Assembly: GCA_947497145.1 (NCBI GenBank)
Contig: CANMFQ010000036.1
Coordinates: 1-32,645 of the forward strand
DNA: 32,645 nt
Source of the DNA: an uncultured Flavobacteriaceae bacterium
GTDB taxonomy: Bacteria; Bacteroidota; Bacteroidia; Flavobacteriales; Flavobacteriaceae
Direction: 5' to 3'
Within the stretch, counting starts at the first letter, position 1, and the number at the start of each line of letters is the position of its first letter. Shown piece by piece: positions 1-8,150 of this stretch. A program made the translations under genes and the position numbers. The notes beneath the pieces are model-generated. The model saw nothing but the letters and a program-made list of their open reading frames with translations. It ran no database searches and was not told the DNA's origin.

Positions 1-83
1 TTTTTTTTAACCCCTTTTTTAATCCCTTTACTTTTAGGTTTTTATACCATAACTATCCACGAAAAAAGGGGAATAAAGTCTTA

Positions 84-2066
84 TTACGAGAAGAAGTTCC
101 ACACCAATCCAAATCGAATTACGAAATCGCGATAGGGGTAATTTGGTGCTGCGTAATAATCATACTTACTAAAGAGTGAATTAAAATGTTCTGCTTTTAA
201 AAATATCCTAGTTTGCCTAACCTTTGCATTAATAAAAAAGTCGAGTAATGGATAACCGCCCAACTTCTCTTCATTTTGCACATAGAACTCTCCTAAGACT
301 GGGTTGTAAGCATCCATAGTATAGGCTGTGAAATATTTAAGCGTTACTCCTGTTTGCACGTACATGGCTTTTTTAAAAGTGTCTGCTGAGAAATAAAGCG
401 TATTTCTTGTTACCAATTGGGGCACATTGAGCACGTTATTCGTTTGGCTTACGTTTTGATACATCACCGTGTTATTCAACGCAAATCCTTTTAACTTAAA
501 CTCTTTACTATACTTCACCTTTAAGTGCTGTAAACTATTTGTCTCTTGAAAGGGTCGAATAAAAGCATTCTCGGCTCCTTCCTCAACTGTTTGACTGGGA
601 TCAAAAGCAAAATAGGCGTAGTTATCTACAGTAGCATAGTTCGCCGTTAGATTTCCGAAGGTTTTTGAATCAAAATTGAAAGTCAAACTACTTACTCGTT
701 CTTTTTTAAAATTAGAAGAATTTTGCCAATTATAATTTTGGTAATCGCTTTGGTAAAGCAAGAAATTAAAATTTGGCAATCTGGCTGAAGAATGAAAAGC
801 TACACCTACCCTATTCTTTTTATTTAAATGATAACTAGCAGCGGCATCAATTATATTACCTGTCAATACACCCATTAAATTGTATTTTACTTTTCCTTTG
901 ACAAAGAAGCCTCCTATTTGTTTTTGGTAATTTGCTCCAAGTGCAACCTCCTCACCTTTTAAATTACTTTCAATAGTTTCATTCTCTTTTATCAAAATAC
1001 TATTAAAAAAGTACTTGTAACTATAATGACTTATGTTTGCTTGAAGACTTCCCAAGGTAGCATTATAAAAGTCAGCACTAACTTGATTATAGAATGTCTT
1101 TAAATTTGCTTTATCATCAATATTACTAAGAAAACTATCACCAAAATAGGCATCGGCTGTCGATTGAATAAATTGTGTGTATTTCGTTTCGTAGTTAAAT
1201 TGATGTCCGATTGCTAAAGATGTTTTTTCGAGCCTGCTTGAGTCTTTTTGTTTTTTAATCAATTTATACTTGTGATCAAGAAAGTACCGTTTCCCCAACA
1301 CCCTATTACTAGCTCTAGCTGTATTAAACCTAACATCAACCTTTACACGATCTTTAAACGTAGCTAAACCAGACTCAAATTGTTCCTCTTTATCAGTCAA
1401 ACCACCGTTCTCTTCATTTTCAGCATTTTGTGCAGCGATGTGCGCACGTAAGCTATACCTGCCATTTCGTGTCACATAGTTGGTAGTTGCCATAAAATTA
1501 CCTGACTCACCCTGATCAAACTGGTATTTACCTAAAGAACGAAGACCCTTGTACGAAATACTAAAATTCAACCTTTTGGAAGTATTAAAAGTTAAAAGCG
1601 CATCTAACAACTGCCCCTGTTCAAAAGTTGTTTTAAAAAGAATATCGGTCATGGGGGTAGGAACGTTATAATAATTTACCTCCTCCATTTCTAAATAATT
1701 GTAATGTCTTGCCCTTGCCCCAATAGAAGGATATAGCTTTTGTCGTTCAAAAGAAACACCCAACTTATTATAAGACTGCCCAATATTGGAAAAGGGCATT
1801 AATTCAAAATCGTCTTTTCGCAAATAATTGTATTTATACTCCTTATATATGGTAAGCGTAGTATCAAGGTGCGTTGTGTCTCTCTCAAAAGAAATTATCT
1901 TATAATCTTTAATCGATACTTCATCCTCTTGAGAAGCATTGTTCTTTTTAGATTTTGGTTTCAAATCCTTTTTAAAGCCACTACCTTGTTCAGTAGGTAT
2001 GGGACGACCTTGGGCCATTAAGAAGTTAACATTCAAAATAAAGAAAAATAGCAGGAGATATTTCAT
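84..2066 (-). CDS. Putative outer-membrane porin (Porin_10-like)
   Basis: A 660-residue exported protein that I place in the Bacteroidetes 'putative porin' group (Porin_10-like). Residues 1-18 form a signal peptide ending in NFLMA, with mature QG after it. A low-complexity, lysine-rich linker follows (about 25-50). The rest alternates short polar/aromatic strands typical of an outer-membrane beta-barrel and ends in an aromatic strand with terminal FS. It probably sits in the outer membrane; no substrate can be inferred. The start at 2066 is supported by the signal peptide and by a TAACTTTG -7 element about 17 bases upstream. The gene reads away from the intron remnant and is probably transcribed alone. 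Family assignment is from pattern recognition, not a search. Confidence 0.75.
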   Translation of the reverse strand: MKYLLLFFFILNVNFLMAQGRPIPTEQGSGFKKDLKPKSKKNNASQEDEVSIKDYKIISFERDTTHLDTTLTIYKEYKYNYLRKDDFELMPFSNIGQSYNKLGVSFERQKLYPSIGARARHYNYLEMEEVNYYNVPTPMTDILFKTTFEQGQLLDALLTFNTSKRLNFSISYKGLRSLGKYQFDQGESGNFMATTNYVTRNGRYSLRAHIAAQNAENEENGGLTDKEEQFESGLATFKDRVKVDVRFNTARASNRVLGKRYFLDHKYKLIKKQKDSSRLEKTSLAIGHQFNYETKYTQFIQSTADAYFGDSFLSNIDDKANLKTFYNQVSADFYNATLGSLQANISHYSYKYFFNSILIKENETIESNLKGEEVALGANYQKQIGGFFVKGKVKYNLMGVLTGNIIDAAASYHLNKKNRVGVAFHSSARLPNFNFLLYQSDYQNYNWQNSSNFKKERVSSLTFNFDSKTFGNLTANYATVDNYAYFAFDPSQTVEEGAENAFIRPFQETNSLQHLKVKYSKEFKLKGFALNNTVMYQNVSQTNNVLNVPQLVTRNTLYFSADTFKKAMYVQTGVTLKYFTAYTMDAYNPVLGEFYVQNEEKLGGYPLLDFFINAKVRQTRIFLKAEHFNSLFSKYDYYAAPNYPYRDFVIRFGLVWNFFS

Positions 2067-2083
2067 TGTCTAAGATTACGACG

Positions 2084-2091
2084 CAAAGTTA
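2084..2091 (-). promoter_or_regulatory. Bacteroidetes -7 element of the porin gene
   Basis: On the minus strand this reads TAACTTTG, matching the Bacteroidetes sigma-factor -7 consensus TAnnTTTG. It lies 17 bases before the porin ATG, leaving a leader of about a dozen bases. I see no convincing TTTG -33 element at the expected distance. Confidence 0.5.
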
Positions 2092-2146
2092 ATTTTTTTT
2101 GTTCGTAATAAAATGTGAAAGTTTTGGAGTTTTAAACCAAATAAGA

Positions 2147-2950
2147 ATAGGAAGACAGTGATTAATTCCTTACACATCCTCTGGCACCCCAGTGCGTGCC
2201 GTTCGGCAAACATCGATTCTTTAATTCATGTCATTATTTCCATCTTAAATAGACCTTATACAAAATATCCTAAAGAACGACAAGATAATCCTTTTGAGAC
2301 TCAACTTACATCTTGTCTATTCCTGAGCGCCCTTTGTTACTCCCTACTCTTTTTATAGTTTCGGTTCAGAATAATAAAACTTAAGATACACCTTAACAAT
2401 CCATTCTCAGCATAGACAGCATTTGTGATATTATTTTCAGTTACCAACAAAAACCTGCCCTTTCATATAGTCTTTAGGGTGCCGCCCTATTCCTTTGCGA
2501 ACAGGTATCTTCCGATATTTTCCGTTTCTATCCTTCAAGTGGTAACATTCATCGATTATTACTTATTAAAGTTATGCCCTTTTTCAATGCCGTCAAGTAT
2601 TGAATACCATGCTTTGGCTGACTTCTCACAGCAACTACTATCCACGCCTCATATAGGGTTTCGCCATGTCCGCAAGACTTCCTGTGACAAGGCTAATAAC
2701 TTTCATTCTCTGTACCCGCACAATGCACACCACAATGTCCATGCAACTTTAAGATTTTGCAATGTTTGGCAGACTCATCAACTTTGCATATACCTAATTA
2801 TATTCGCGTTCCTCGGCTAGGAAATTTGCCACTGGCTTCCTTCAGATTCCAGCTCACGGTGAACACCCTTTCCCCTTTAGCTAATACTAAGTAACTACAA
2901 CCCCCATAACCAACGTGCACCGCCCAGATCATTTACCATGTATGGCACAC
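2147..2950 (-). mobile_element. Decayed group II intron (ORF largely deleted)
   Basis: Read on the minus strand, this stretch begins GTGTGCC at 2950, fitting the group II 5' consensus GUGYG. It continues with a structured, GC-richer segment (about 2560-2950) that I recognise as intron domain I-type sequence from Bacteroidetes group II introns. A fragment of the intron-encoded reverse transcriptase follows at 2234-2353. Near the other end, TGCCGAACGGCA (2197-2208) followed by CGCACTGGGGTG and an AGAGG-type run resembles the tip and 3' strand of domain V, but the matching 5' strand is missing. A possible domain VI ends in CCTAT near 2147. About 800 nt remain, whereas intact elements are usually around 2 kb or more. 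Splicing and mobility should be lost. The 3' boundary is uncertain by some tens of bases. Confidence 0.75.
2234..2353 (-). pseudogene. Group II intron reverse transcriptase, N-terminal remnant
   Basis: Minus-strand translation from 2353 gives KRVGSNKGRSGIDKM, which fits the conserved start of group II intron maturases/reverse transcriptases (NKGxxGIDxM, region 0). A stop codon follows at once (TAA, 2306-2308). In the same frame VESQKDYLVVL continues the family pattern before another stop (TAG). No catalytic YxDD box, maturase X domain or endonuclease domain remains between here and the domain V remnant, so most of the roughly 400-600-residue protein has been deleted. No open reading frame survives. 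Confidence 0.75.
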
Positions 2951-2951
2951 C

Positions 2952-2982
2952 AAAAAAAAAAGCCCCCGCATTAGCGAGAGCC
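2952..2982 (-). terminator. Rho-independent terminator of the susC-susD operon
   Basis: In the minus-strand RNA an 8-bp stem (GCUCUCGC with GCGGGGGC, two U-G wobbles, loop of four) is followed by ten U residues. Because two pairs are wobble pairs only in this orientation, it is specific for leftward transcription. It lies 27 bases beyond the susD stop codon, and the intron remnant starts immediately after the U tract. Confidence 0.85.
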
Positions 2983-3008
2983 TAAAATATTTAAAAACAC
3001 TAAAAAAA

Positions 3009-4457
3009 TTAGTGAAAAGGCAGAACTTCAGGAGAAGTTTTATTAGCCACTAAAATTTTATTTACATCAACAACAGTAGTAGCAACACCAGTAGCGGCAT
3101 CATAAGTAATCGCATCCAAATCAGAAGCAACAGCTGAAATAAAAGATGGAATTAAAGGTACAGCACCCAAATCCGTTTCTGAAATATTCTCATTTTGCAA
3201 AGTTTCATTCTCATCAATTATGAGTTTAAGACCCATATCAACAAATCGTAAACCTTCTGCGATAAAAACCTCCTGCCTTGTTCTATACAACAACTCAAGC
3301 CCATCATCATCAGCGGTCAAACTTTCTATATCTTCCGCCGTCAAGGACGTACCTGATACTGAAGGTATCTCAACATCACCTGAATGCCTATTTAAAACCA
3401 AACCTTCTCTTCCATTAACAACAACTATTGTGGAATCTGGCCTAGAGCGTGGCATACCCTCAGTCCGCCCCTCAATACTATCATCAATACTTCGCACTTC
3501 ACGAGTAGCAATTAACTCCAGCAAGTCTGTTAAGTTATCCTGAGCAGCAGCAACATTACCATCAGACAAATTAGCTTCAGCCAAAATCAATAGCGCTTCT
3601 TCTGCTTTCAAATAATGGACAGGAGCATCTTCACCATCAGATAAGAAAGAATATTTAGGATCTAGAAAATCCAAAGTTGGCAACGGCTGCAAATCATCAA
3701 AAGTAGCTCTTTGATACAACGCACTCTCCATAACATTAGCTGGATTGGTACCATCAGGCGTACCCGTAGGAGCATCAGCATCAAACCTTACTATATTATC
3801 AAACGAATCATCAATTGCTAAAGCCGCAGTGGCCGCAGCAACTGCGGCAGTTTTATCACCTAAATAATAATTAACTCTTGCTTTAGCTAAAAGATACCTA
3901 GTTTGCCCAGGGTTTAAAGCTATAGCCTTATCAAAAGCCACAAGCGCATCTTGGTAATTTTGGCTTGCTGAAATAGCAGCTCCACCCGGCTCTTGTGGCA
4001 GGGCAGGGAAATACATTCCAGCATACATATAGGACAAACCTAAATAAAAATTAAAATCTGCTTCTTGTTCTGATGAATACTCAGAATCTCCTGGCCCTAC
4101 AAATTCTAAGCCAAATTTTGCCATCTCTCTAAGTCTTGCCACTTCTCTAGTTGCATCACGTAAATCAGGGTCAGCAGACAACAGTGTTAAATTGTCTAAA
4201 AACTGATTGTAAAACGTCTGCGTGTTAACATAATTATCAGAACCTAACTCGGCCAGCACCAATAACTCATTGTAAACAAAAGCCATATTCTGTTTAATAC
4301 CATCTAACCATATTACTGAAGAATTTGGCTGACCTACGACAGAGGCTTCAGACAAGGTTGGGTTCTCCACTTTTGTAAAATCAACTACACTACTAAAGTT
4401 GTCAGTACAGCTTATCAATAATAAAACCATACATATTGTTGAAACTATTTTTTTCAT
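3009..4457 (-). CDS. SusD/RagB-family nutrient-uptake lipoprotein
   Basis: A 482-residue SusD-like surface lipoprotein. The lipobox is LLIS-C17, followed by TDNF. The N-terminal half contains TPR-like helices; residues about 165-215 (QDALVAFDKAIALNPG, then a YYLGDKTAAVAAATAAL unit) are a clear TPR pair. The C-terminal half has the usual lid region with an alpha-helical LLYRTRQEVFIAEGLRFVDMGLK segment, a typical SusD signature. It starts 18 bases after the SusC stop, so both are one operon. SusD caps the SusC channel and binds the ligand. No glycoside hydrolase, peptidase or regulator is adjacent, so the ligand is unknown. At about 480 residues it is at the small end of the family. Confidence 0.88.
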   Translation of the reverse strand: MKKIVSTICMVLLLISCTDNFSSVVDFTKVENPTLSEASVVGQPNSSVIWLDGIKQNMAFVYNELLVLAELGSDNYVNTQTFYNQFLDNLTLLSADPDLRDATREVARLREMAKFGLEFVGPGDSEYSSEQEADFNFYLGLSYMYAGMYFPALPQEPGGAAISASQNYQDALVAFDKAIALNPGQTRYLLAKARVNYYLGDKTAAVAAATAALAIDDSFDNIVRFDADAPTGTPDGTNPANVMESALYQRATFDDLQPLPTLDFLDPKYSFLSDGEDAPVHYLKAEEALLILAEANLSDGNVAAAQDNLTDLLELIATREVRSIDDSIEGRTEGMPRSRPDSTIVVVNGREGLVLNRHSGDVEIPSVSGTSLTAEDIESLTADDDGLELLYRTRQEVFIAEGLRFVDMGLKLIIDENETLQNENISETDLGAVPLIPSFISAVASDLDAITYDAATGVATTVVDVNKILVANKTSPEVLPFH

Positions 4458-4475
4458 ATCTGTTTTTTATTATAA

Positions 4476-7292
4476 TTAAAACTGAAATTTTAAAGAACTC
4501 ATATAAATTCTTGGAGAAGACTCTGTACCATAAGCAAAACCACCACTAGCAAAACCACCTTGAGCAGCAATACCTGAACCTGTAGCCTCTGGGTCAAAAT
4601 TACCCGCTGTAAAGTTAAACGGATTTGTTACCGACAAGCCAAGCTTAACGTTAGAAAAAGGCTTAAGCGCATCACCAAAGTCATAAGACAAGCCAATATT
4701 TCTAATTTTAAAATAATCATTATCAAAGACAAAGAAGTTTGTATAATTAAAAGGTGATGTTGTACCTAACAATTCCTCAGGGACTGTACTGTCATCAACA
4801 CCACGCAAATGCCTCAACAACAAACTCAAATCTGTAATTTTTCCACCAAATTGATAATCTCCAGTAACAAAAATACTAATCTTATTATTCCAGGAATAGT
4901 CTAAACTCACACTCCCAAAGTTTGGAGCAAATGTATCTCCTAAAAATGAATTCGTCACAAATTCATAAGAACCATCATCTTGTAATACCGCAGCTGTTCC
5001 ACGCAAATAACCAAGACTTTGTCCTTCTGCCACAACTGATCCCAAAACATTAAAACCACCTACAACAAATGGAGCCCCCCCACCAGTACTAACCACCAAA
5101 TTTTCATTGGTATTATATGATACATTTAAATTCATTTGATGTTTTTCTGATTGCAGAACAGCCGCTCTCATCTCAAATTCCCAACCTTCATTTTGCACCT
5201 CGCCAATATTTTGAATTTGATTTTGAGCACCTTCAGAAGGTTTAGCTACTGGTGTAAACAATGCATCAACCGTATTTCCTTTATACCTTGTGCCACTTAA
5301 ATTTAATCGGTTTCTAAAAAAGCCTAATTCTAAACCATATTCTGTCGTTTTAACAGTTTCCGAAACCAAAAGTGGGTTTCCTGGATTAGCAAATGAAAAA
5401 GCTGGCCTATCCAAGAAAGAAGCTAGTTCAAAGGTTTTATCTTGCTCAAAAGGTTCTGCAAAATTTGTTGCCTCACCATAGTTTGCCCGCAATCTAATAG
5501 TTGACAAGAAATTAGAGAAATTACTGTTTTGGTAAAAATCATGATCCGACACATTATAGGTAATTCCGACTTTAGGAAGCAATAAAGGACTAGTCCCTTC
5601 TCCTGATACCGTACTTTTATCTAAACGACCACCAAATTCAAGAAACGCTACATTATAAATTCCTATATTTTCGAGAAAATAAAGACCATAATTCGCATTT
5701 TCTAAAACAAAATCGGCGGCACTTTGAGTAGGAAAAAAATCAATTTTACGCGTACCATCTACACCTCCTGAACCGCTTAATTGGTTTTGTCTATCAGCAG
5801 TTCTAAAAAACTGACCACCCAATATTGTTGTAAATCCAAAATTCTCAGTATTTGCCTTGTGCGTGAAGTTTAAATCCCCCGTAACGATAAAATTTGCCCG
5901 TAACGCTCTTGTTAATGAAGCTTTATCTGTAGTGCCCTGAGGTCTACTACCTAAAGCTACCAACAAAGCATTAGATTGAAGTTCTTCTTGAACCGTTGTT
6001 CTATAATCAATACCAACCACCGCATTCGCTTGAAAATTATCAGTGAAGTCATAAACAAATTTATTAGACCCCGTAAAACGACTCGTTCTAGAAGTAATAT
6101 CTACCAACTCTCCAATTTCCCTTGCATTATCTCTTAACGGTATCCATTCCTCCTCAGTTAACTCATCTAAATTCACACCTCCAGCTGCTCCTTCAAATGC
6201 AGAAAAACGCGAAAAACTGGTATTTGCATTATAATCTAAATTAGAATCAAAGCTGACATATGAAAATGAACCTTGGTATTTAAATTTATCCGTCACCTGA
6301 GCACTGTAACCAAAAGTGAAGGTTCTTCGTACTTGTTCATTTAAATCATTAAACCCATCATCTTTATACAAACTACCTCCAAAATTATAGGTGAATTTTT
6401 CAGAACCACCACTCAATCCTACTCTATATTCTTGTGAAATTCCAGGTTGAAAAATGGCTTCACCTGTCCTTTTATACTTCAAGTAATCGTCTGTTGCTTT
6501 AATAACACCTAATTTACTTTCAAAAAACACAGTACCTTTTCCCGCCTTTCCTTTTTTTGTGATAATTTGAATAATACCGTTTGCAGCATCTGCTCCATAC
6601 AATGTTGTTGCAGCACCTCCTTTTATATATTCAATCCTTTCAATGGACTCAACAGGTATATCTGCTAAGGCAGAAACATTTGCTCCTCCTGTAGCAATCC
6701 CTAATCGGGCATTTGAATTCAGGTTATCAACGCGAATACCATCCACAATTATTACTGGAGTAGATGAACTGGCAGCAGATATTGCTCCCCTAGTTCTAAT
6801 AATTGATGCTGTACCTGGTTGACCAGAACTTAATCGAATCTGAGCACTTGGAGCTGTAGCTTGTAACATTTGGTCAATTTGATTTGCAGGAAGTCTATCA
6901 ATTTTTTCTTCCGTCAAAACATCAACAGTTGTAGACAACTTTCTTCTTTGAATACCAGAACCTTGCCCTGTCACAATAACCTCTTCCAACGCCTGAGCAT
7001 CTTCTTCAAGCTGCACATTAATTGTACTTTCATTGCCTACAGTACGTTCTGTAGTTTTTTGACCGATATAACTAAAACGTAACACCTGGCCTTCATTTAC
7101 ACCTATCGTGTAATTTCCGTCAAAATCAGTCTGTGTACCATTGGTAGTATCTACCACTAAAACTGACACCCCCGGCAACGGAACCCCATCTTGATCCGTA
7201 ACATTACCTGAAATTGTTTTCTCCTGCGCATAGGAAAAACTCATAAAAAGAACCAATAAAGGCCCCCATAACCATAGTTTTTTGTTTTTCAT
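4476..7292 (-). CDS. SusC/RagA-family TonB-linked outer-membrane transporter
   Basis: A 938-residue SusC-like TonB-dependent transporter. Residues 1-22 are a signal peptide (MSFSYA|QEK). Residues about 25-105 form the CarboxypepD-regulatory-like domain (ISGNVTDQDGVPLPGVSV and DFDGNYTI). The plug domain (about 110-245) has the motifs IIRTRGAISAASS, VIIVDGIRVD and ERIEYIKGGAATTLYG. The remainder is the 22-strand barrel, ending in the typical aromatic terminal strand SLKFQF. It imports a ligand delivered by the SusD partner encoded 18 bases downstream, powered by TonB-ExbBD. The pair is an orphan: no degradative genes are beside it. At 938 residues it is a little shorter than the roughly 1,000-residue average. 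No sigma/anti-sigma pair or hybrid two-component regulator lies nearby. Confidence 0.93.
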   Translation of the reverse strand: MKNKKLWLWGPLLVLFMSFSYAQEKTISGNVTDQDGVPLPGVSVLVVDTTNGTQTDFDGNYTIGVNEGQVLRFSYIGQKTTERTVGNESTINVQLEEDAQALEEVIVTGQGSGIQRRKLSTTVDVLTEEKIDRLPANQIDQMLQATAPSAQIRLSSGQPGTASIIRTRGAISAASSSTPVIIVDGIRVDNLNSNARLGIATGGANVSALADIPVESIERIEYIKGGAATTLYGADAANGIIQIITKKGKAGKGTVFFESKLGVIKATDDYLKYKRTGEAIFQPGISQEYRVGLSGGSEKFTYNFGGSLYKDDGFNDLNEQVRRTFTFGYSAQVTDKFKYQGSFSYVSFDSNLDYNANTSFSRFSAFEGAAGGVNLDELTEEEWIPLRDNAREIGELVDITSRTSRFTGSNKFVYDFTDNFQANAVVGIDYRTTVQEELQSNALLVALGSRPQGTTDKASLTRALRANFIVTGDLNFTHKANTENFGFTTILGGQFFRTADRQNQLSGSGGVDGTRKIDFFPTQSAADFVLENANYGLYFLENIGIYNVAFLEFGGRLDKSTVSGEGTSPLLLPKVGITYNVSDHDFYQNSNFSNFLSTIRLRANYGEATNFAEPFEQDKTFELASFLDRPAFSFANPGNPLLVSETVKTTEYGLELGFFRNRLNLSGTRYKGNTVDALFTPVAKPSEGAQNQIQNIGEVQNEGWEFEMRAAVLQSEKHQMNLNVSYNTNENLVVSTGGGAPFVVGGFNVLGSVVAEGQSLGYLRGTAAVLQDDGSYEFVTNSFLGDTFAPNFGSVSLDYSWNNKISIFVTGDYQFGGKITDLSLLLRHLRGVDDSTVPEELLGTTSPFNYTNFFVFDNDYFKIRNIGLSYDFGDALKPFSNVKLGLSVTNPFNFTAGNFDPEATGSGIAAQGGFASGGFAYGTESSPRIYMSSLKFQF

Positions 7293-7522
7293 TTAAGTAT
7301 ATTTAAATTAGTCTTAACGTAAAAGTCTCAAAAAACTATAGTATTTACAAGCAAATGACGCACACAATAACGTGAAATGTTAAAATTACAGGCATAATTA
7401 TCAGCACTTTACAAATCACCATATCACATTACGTAATTTATAAAAATTTAACTATTTTATCACACACTCTTCTTTTTCTAGCTTAGTTCATTTATATTTC
7501 CTAACAATTCTTAACATCTACC

Positions 7523-8119
7523 ATGCTAAAAACGCAACTATACAACACCAATGAAGCCGGCACTGACGAAGCTGGAAGAGGCTGCCTAGCAGGGCCTGTA
7601 ACAGCTGCTGCTATTATATTACCTGCTAATTTTAAGAATGAGATATTGAATGATTCCAAATTATTAACCGAAAAGAAACGATTGCTACTAAAGCCTATTT
7701 TAGAGACAAAGGCCATCACATACGGTGTGGCTCACATACAACCAAAAGAAATTGATGAAATCAATATTTTAAATGCTTCTATATTGGCCATGCACAAAGC
7801 TATTGATCAGTTACAACATGCCCCAGAATTCATCATTGTTGATGGAAACCGCTTTAAACCGTACAAAAAAATTCCGCATGAATGTATTATAAAAGGCGAC
7901 CAAAAATACATGAGTATTGCCGCTGCCTCGGTACTTGCAAAAACCTACAGAGATTTTTACATGGAAGAACTGCATAAAGAATACCCTATGTATAACTGGA
8001 AAAAGAACAAAGGATACCCTACCAAAGAACATCGCGAAGCCATTAGAAAATACGGTATTACAAAATACCATCGAAAAAGTTTCAAACAATTGCCTGAGCA
8101 GCTAAGCTTAAAGCTTTAA
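7523..8119 (+). CDS. rnhB: Ribonuclease HII
   Basis: A 198-residue RNase HII, which cuts the RNA strand of RNA-DNA hybrids and starts removal of single ribonucleotides from DNA, using Mg/Mn in the cytoplasm. The family signature [12 protein letters not shown] gives the catalytic D15-E16 pair. D107 in IIVDGNRF and D126 in [21 protein letters not shown] complete the active site. [12 protein letters not shown] is the conserved C-terminal segment. The length is normal for the family. It is transcribed divergently from susC across 230 bases and is followed 31 bases later by an uncharacterised lipoprotein gene that seems to have its own promoter. Confidence 0.97.
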   Translation: MLKTQLYNTNEAGTDEAGRGCLAGPVTAAAIILPANFKNEILNDSKLLTEKKRLLLKPILETKAITYGVAHIQPKEIDEINILNASILAMHKAIDQLQHAPEFIIVDGNRFKPYKKIPHECIIKGDQKYMSIAAASVLAKTYRDFYMEELHKEYPMYNWKKNKGYPTKEHREAIRKYGITKYHRKSFKQLPEQLSLKL

Positions 8120-8126
8120 AAAATTA

Positions 8127-8134
8127 TAACTTTG
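8127..8134 (+). promoter_or_regulatory. -7 element upstream of the 819-residue lipoprotein gene
   Basis: TAACTTTG matches the TAnnTTTG consensus exactly and lies 16 bases before the ATG at 8151, just after the rnhB stop. No clear -33 TTTG is seen. It suggests the lipoprotein gene can be expressed independently of rnhB. Confidence 0.45.
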
Positions 8135-8150
8135 AGTAAAATTTGCCTTA

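Noticed and set aside
1-83. Possible terminator or next gene after the porin stop
   Set aside because: Two T-rich/CCC runs are present but no stem with adequate pairing and no start codon frame can be supported in so short an edge segment.
2158-2820. Two plus-strand reading frames of 66 and 131 residues
   Set aside because: They lie antisense to the group II intron remnant; composition and context are explained by the intron RNA sequence on the other strand.
3220-3543. 107-residue plus-strand frame
   Set aside because: Wholly inside susD on the opposite strand, with no signal, motif or promoter.
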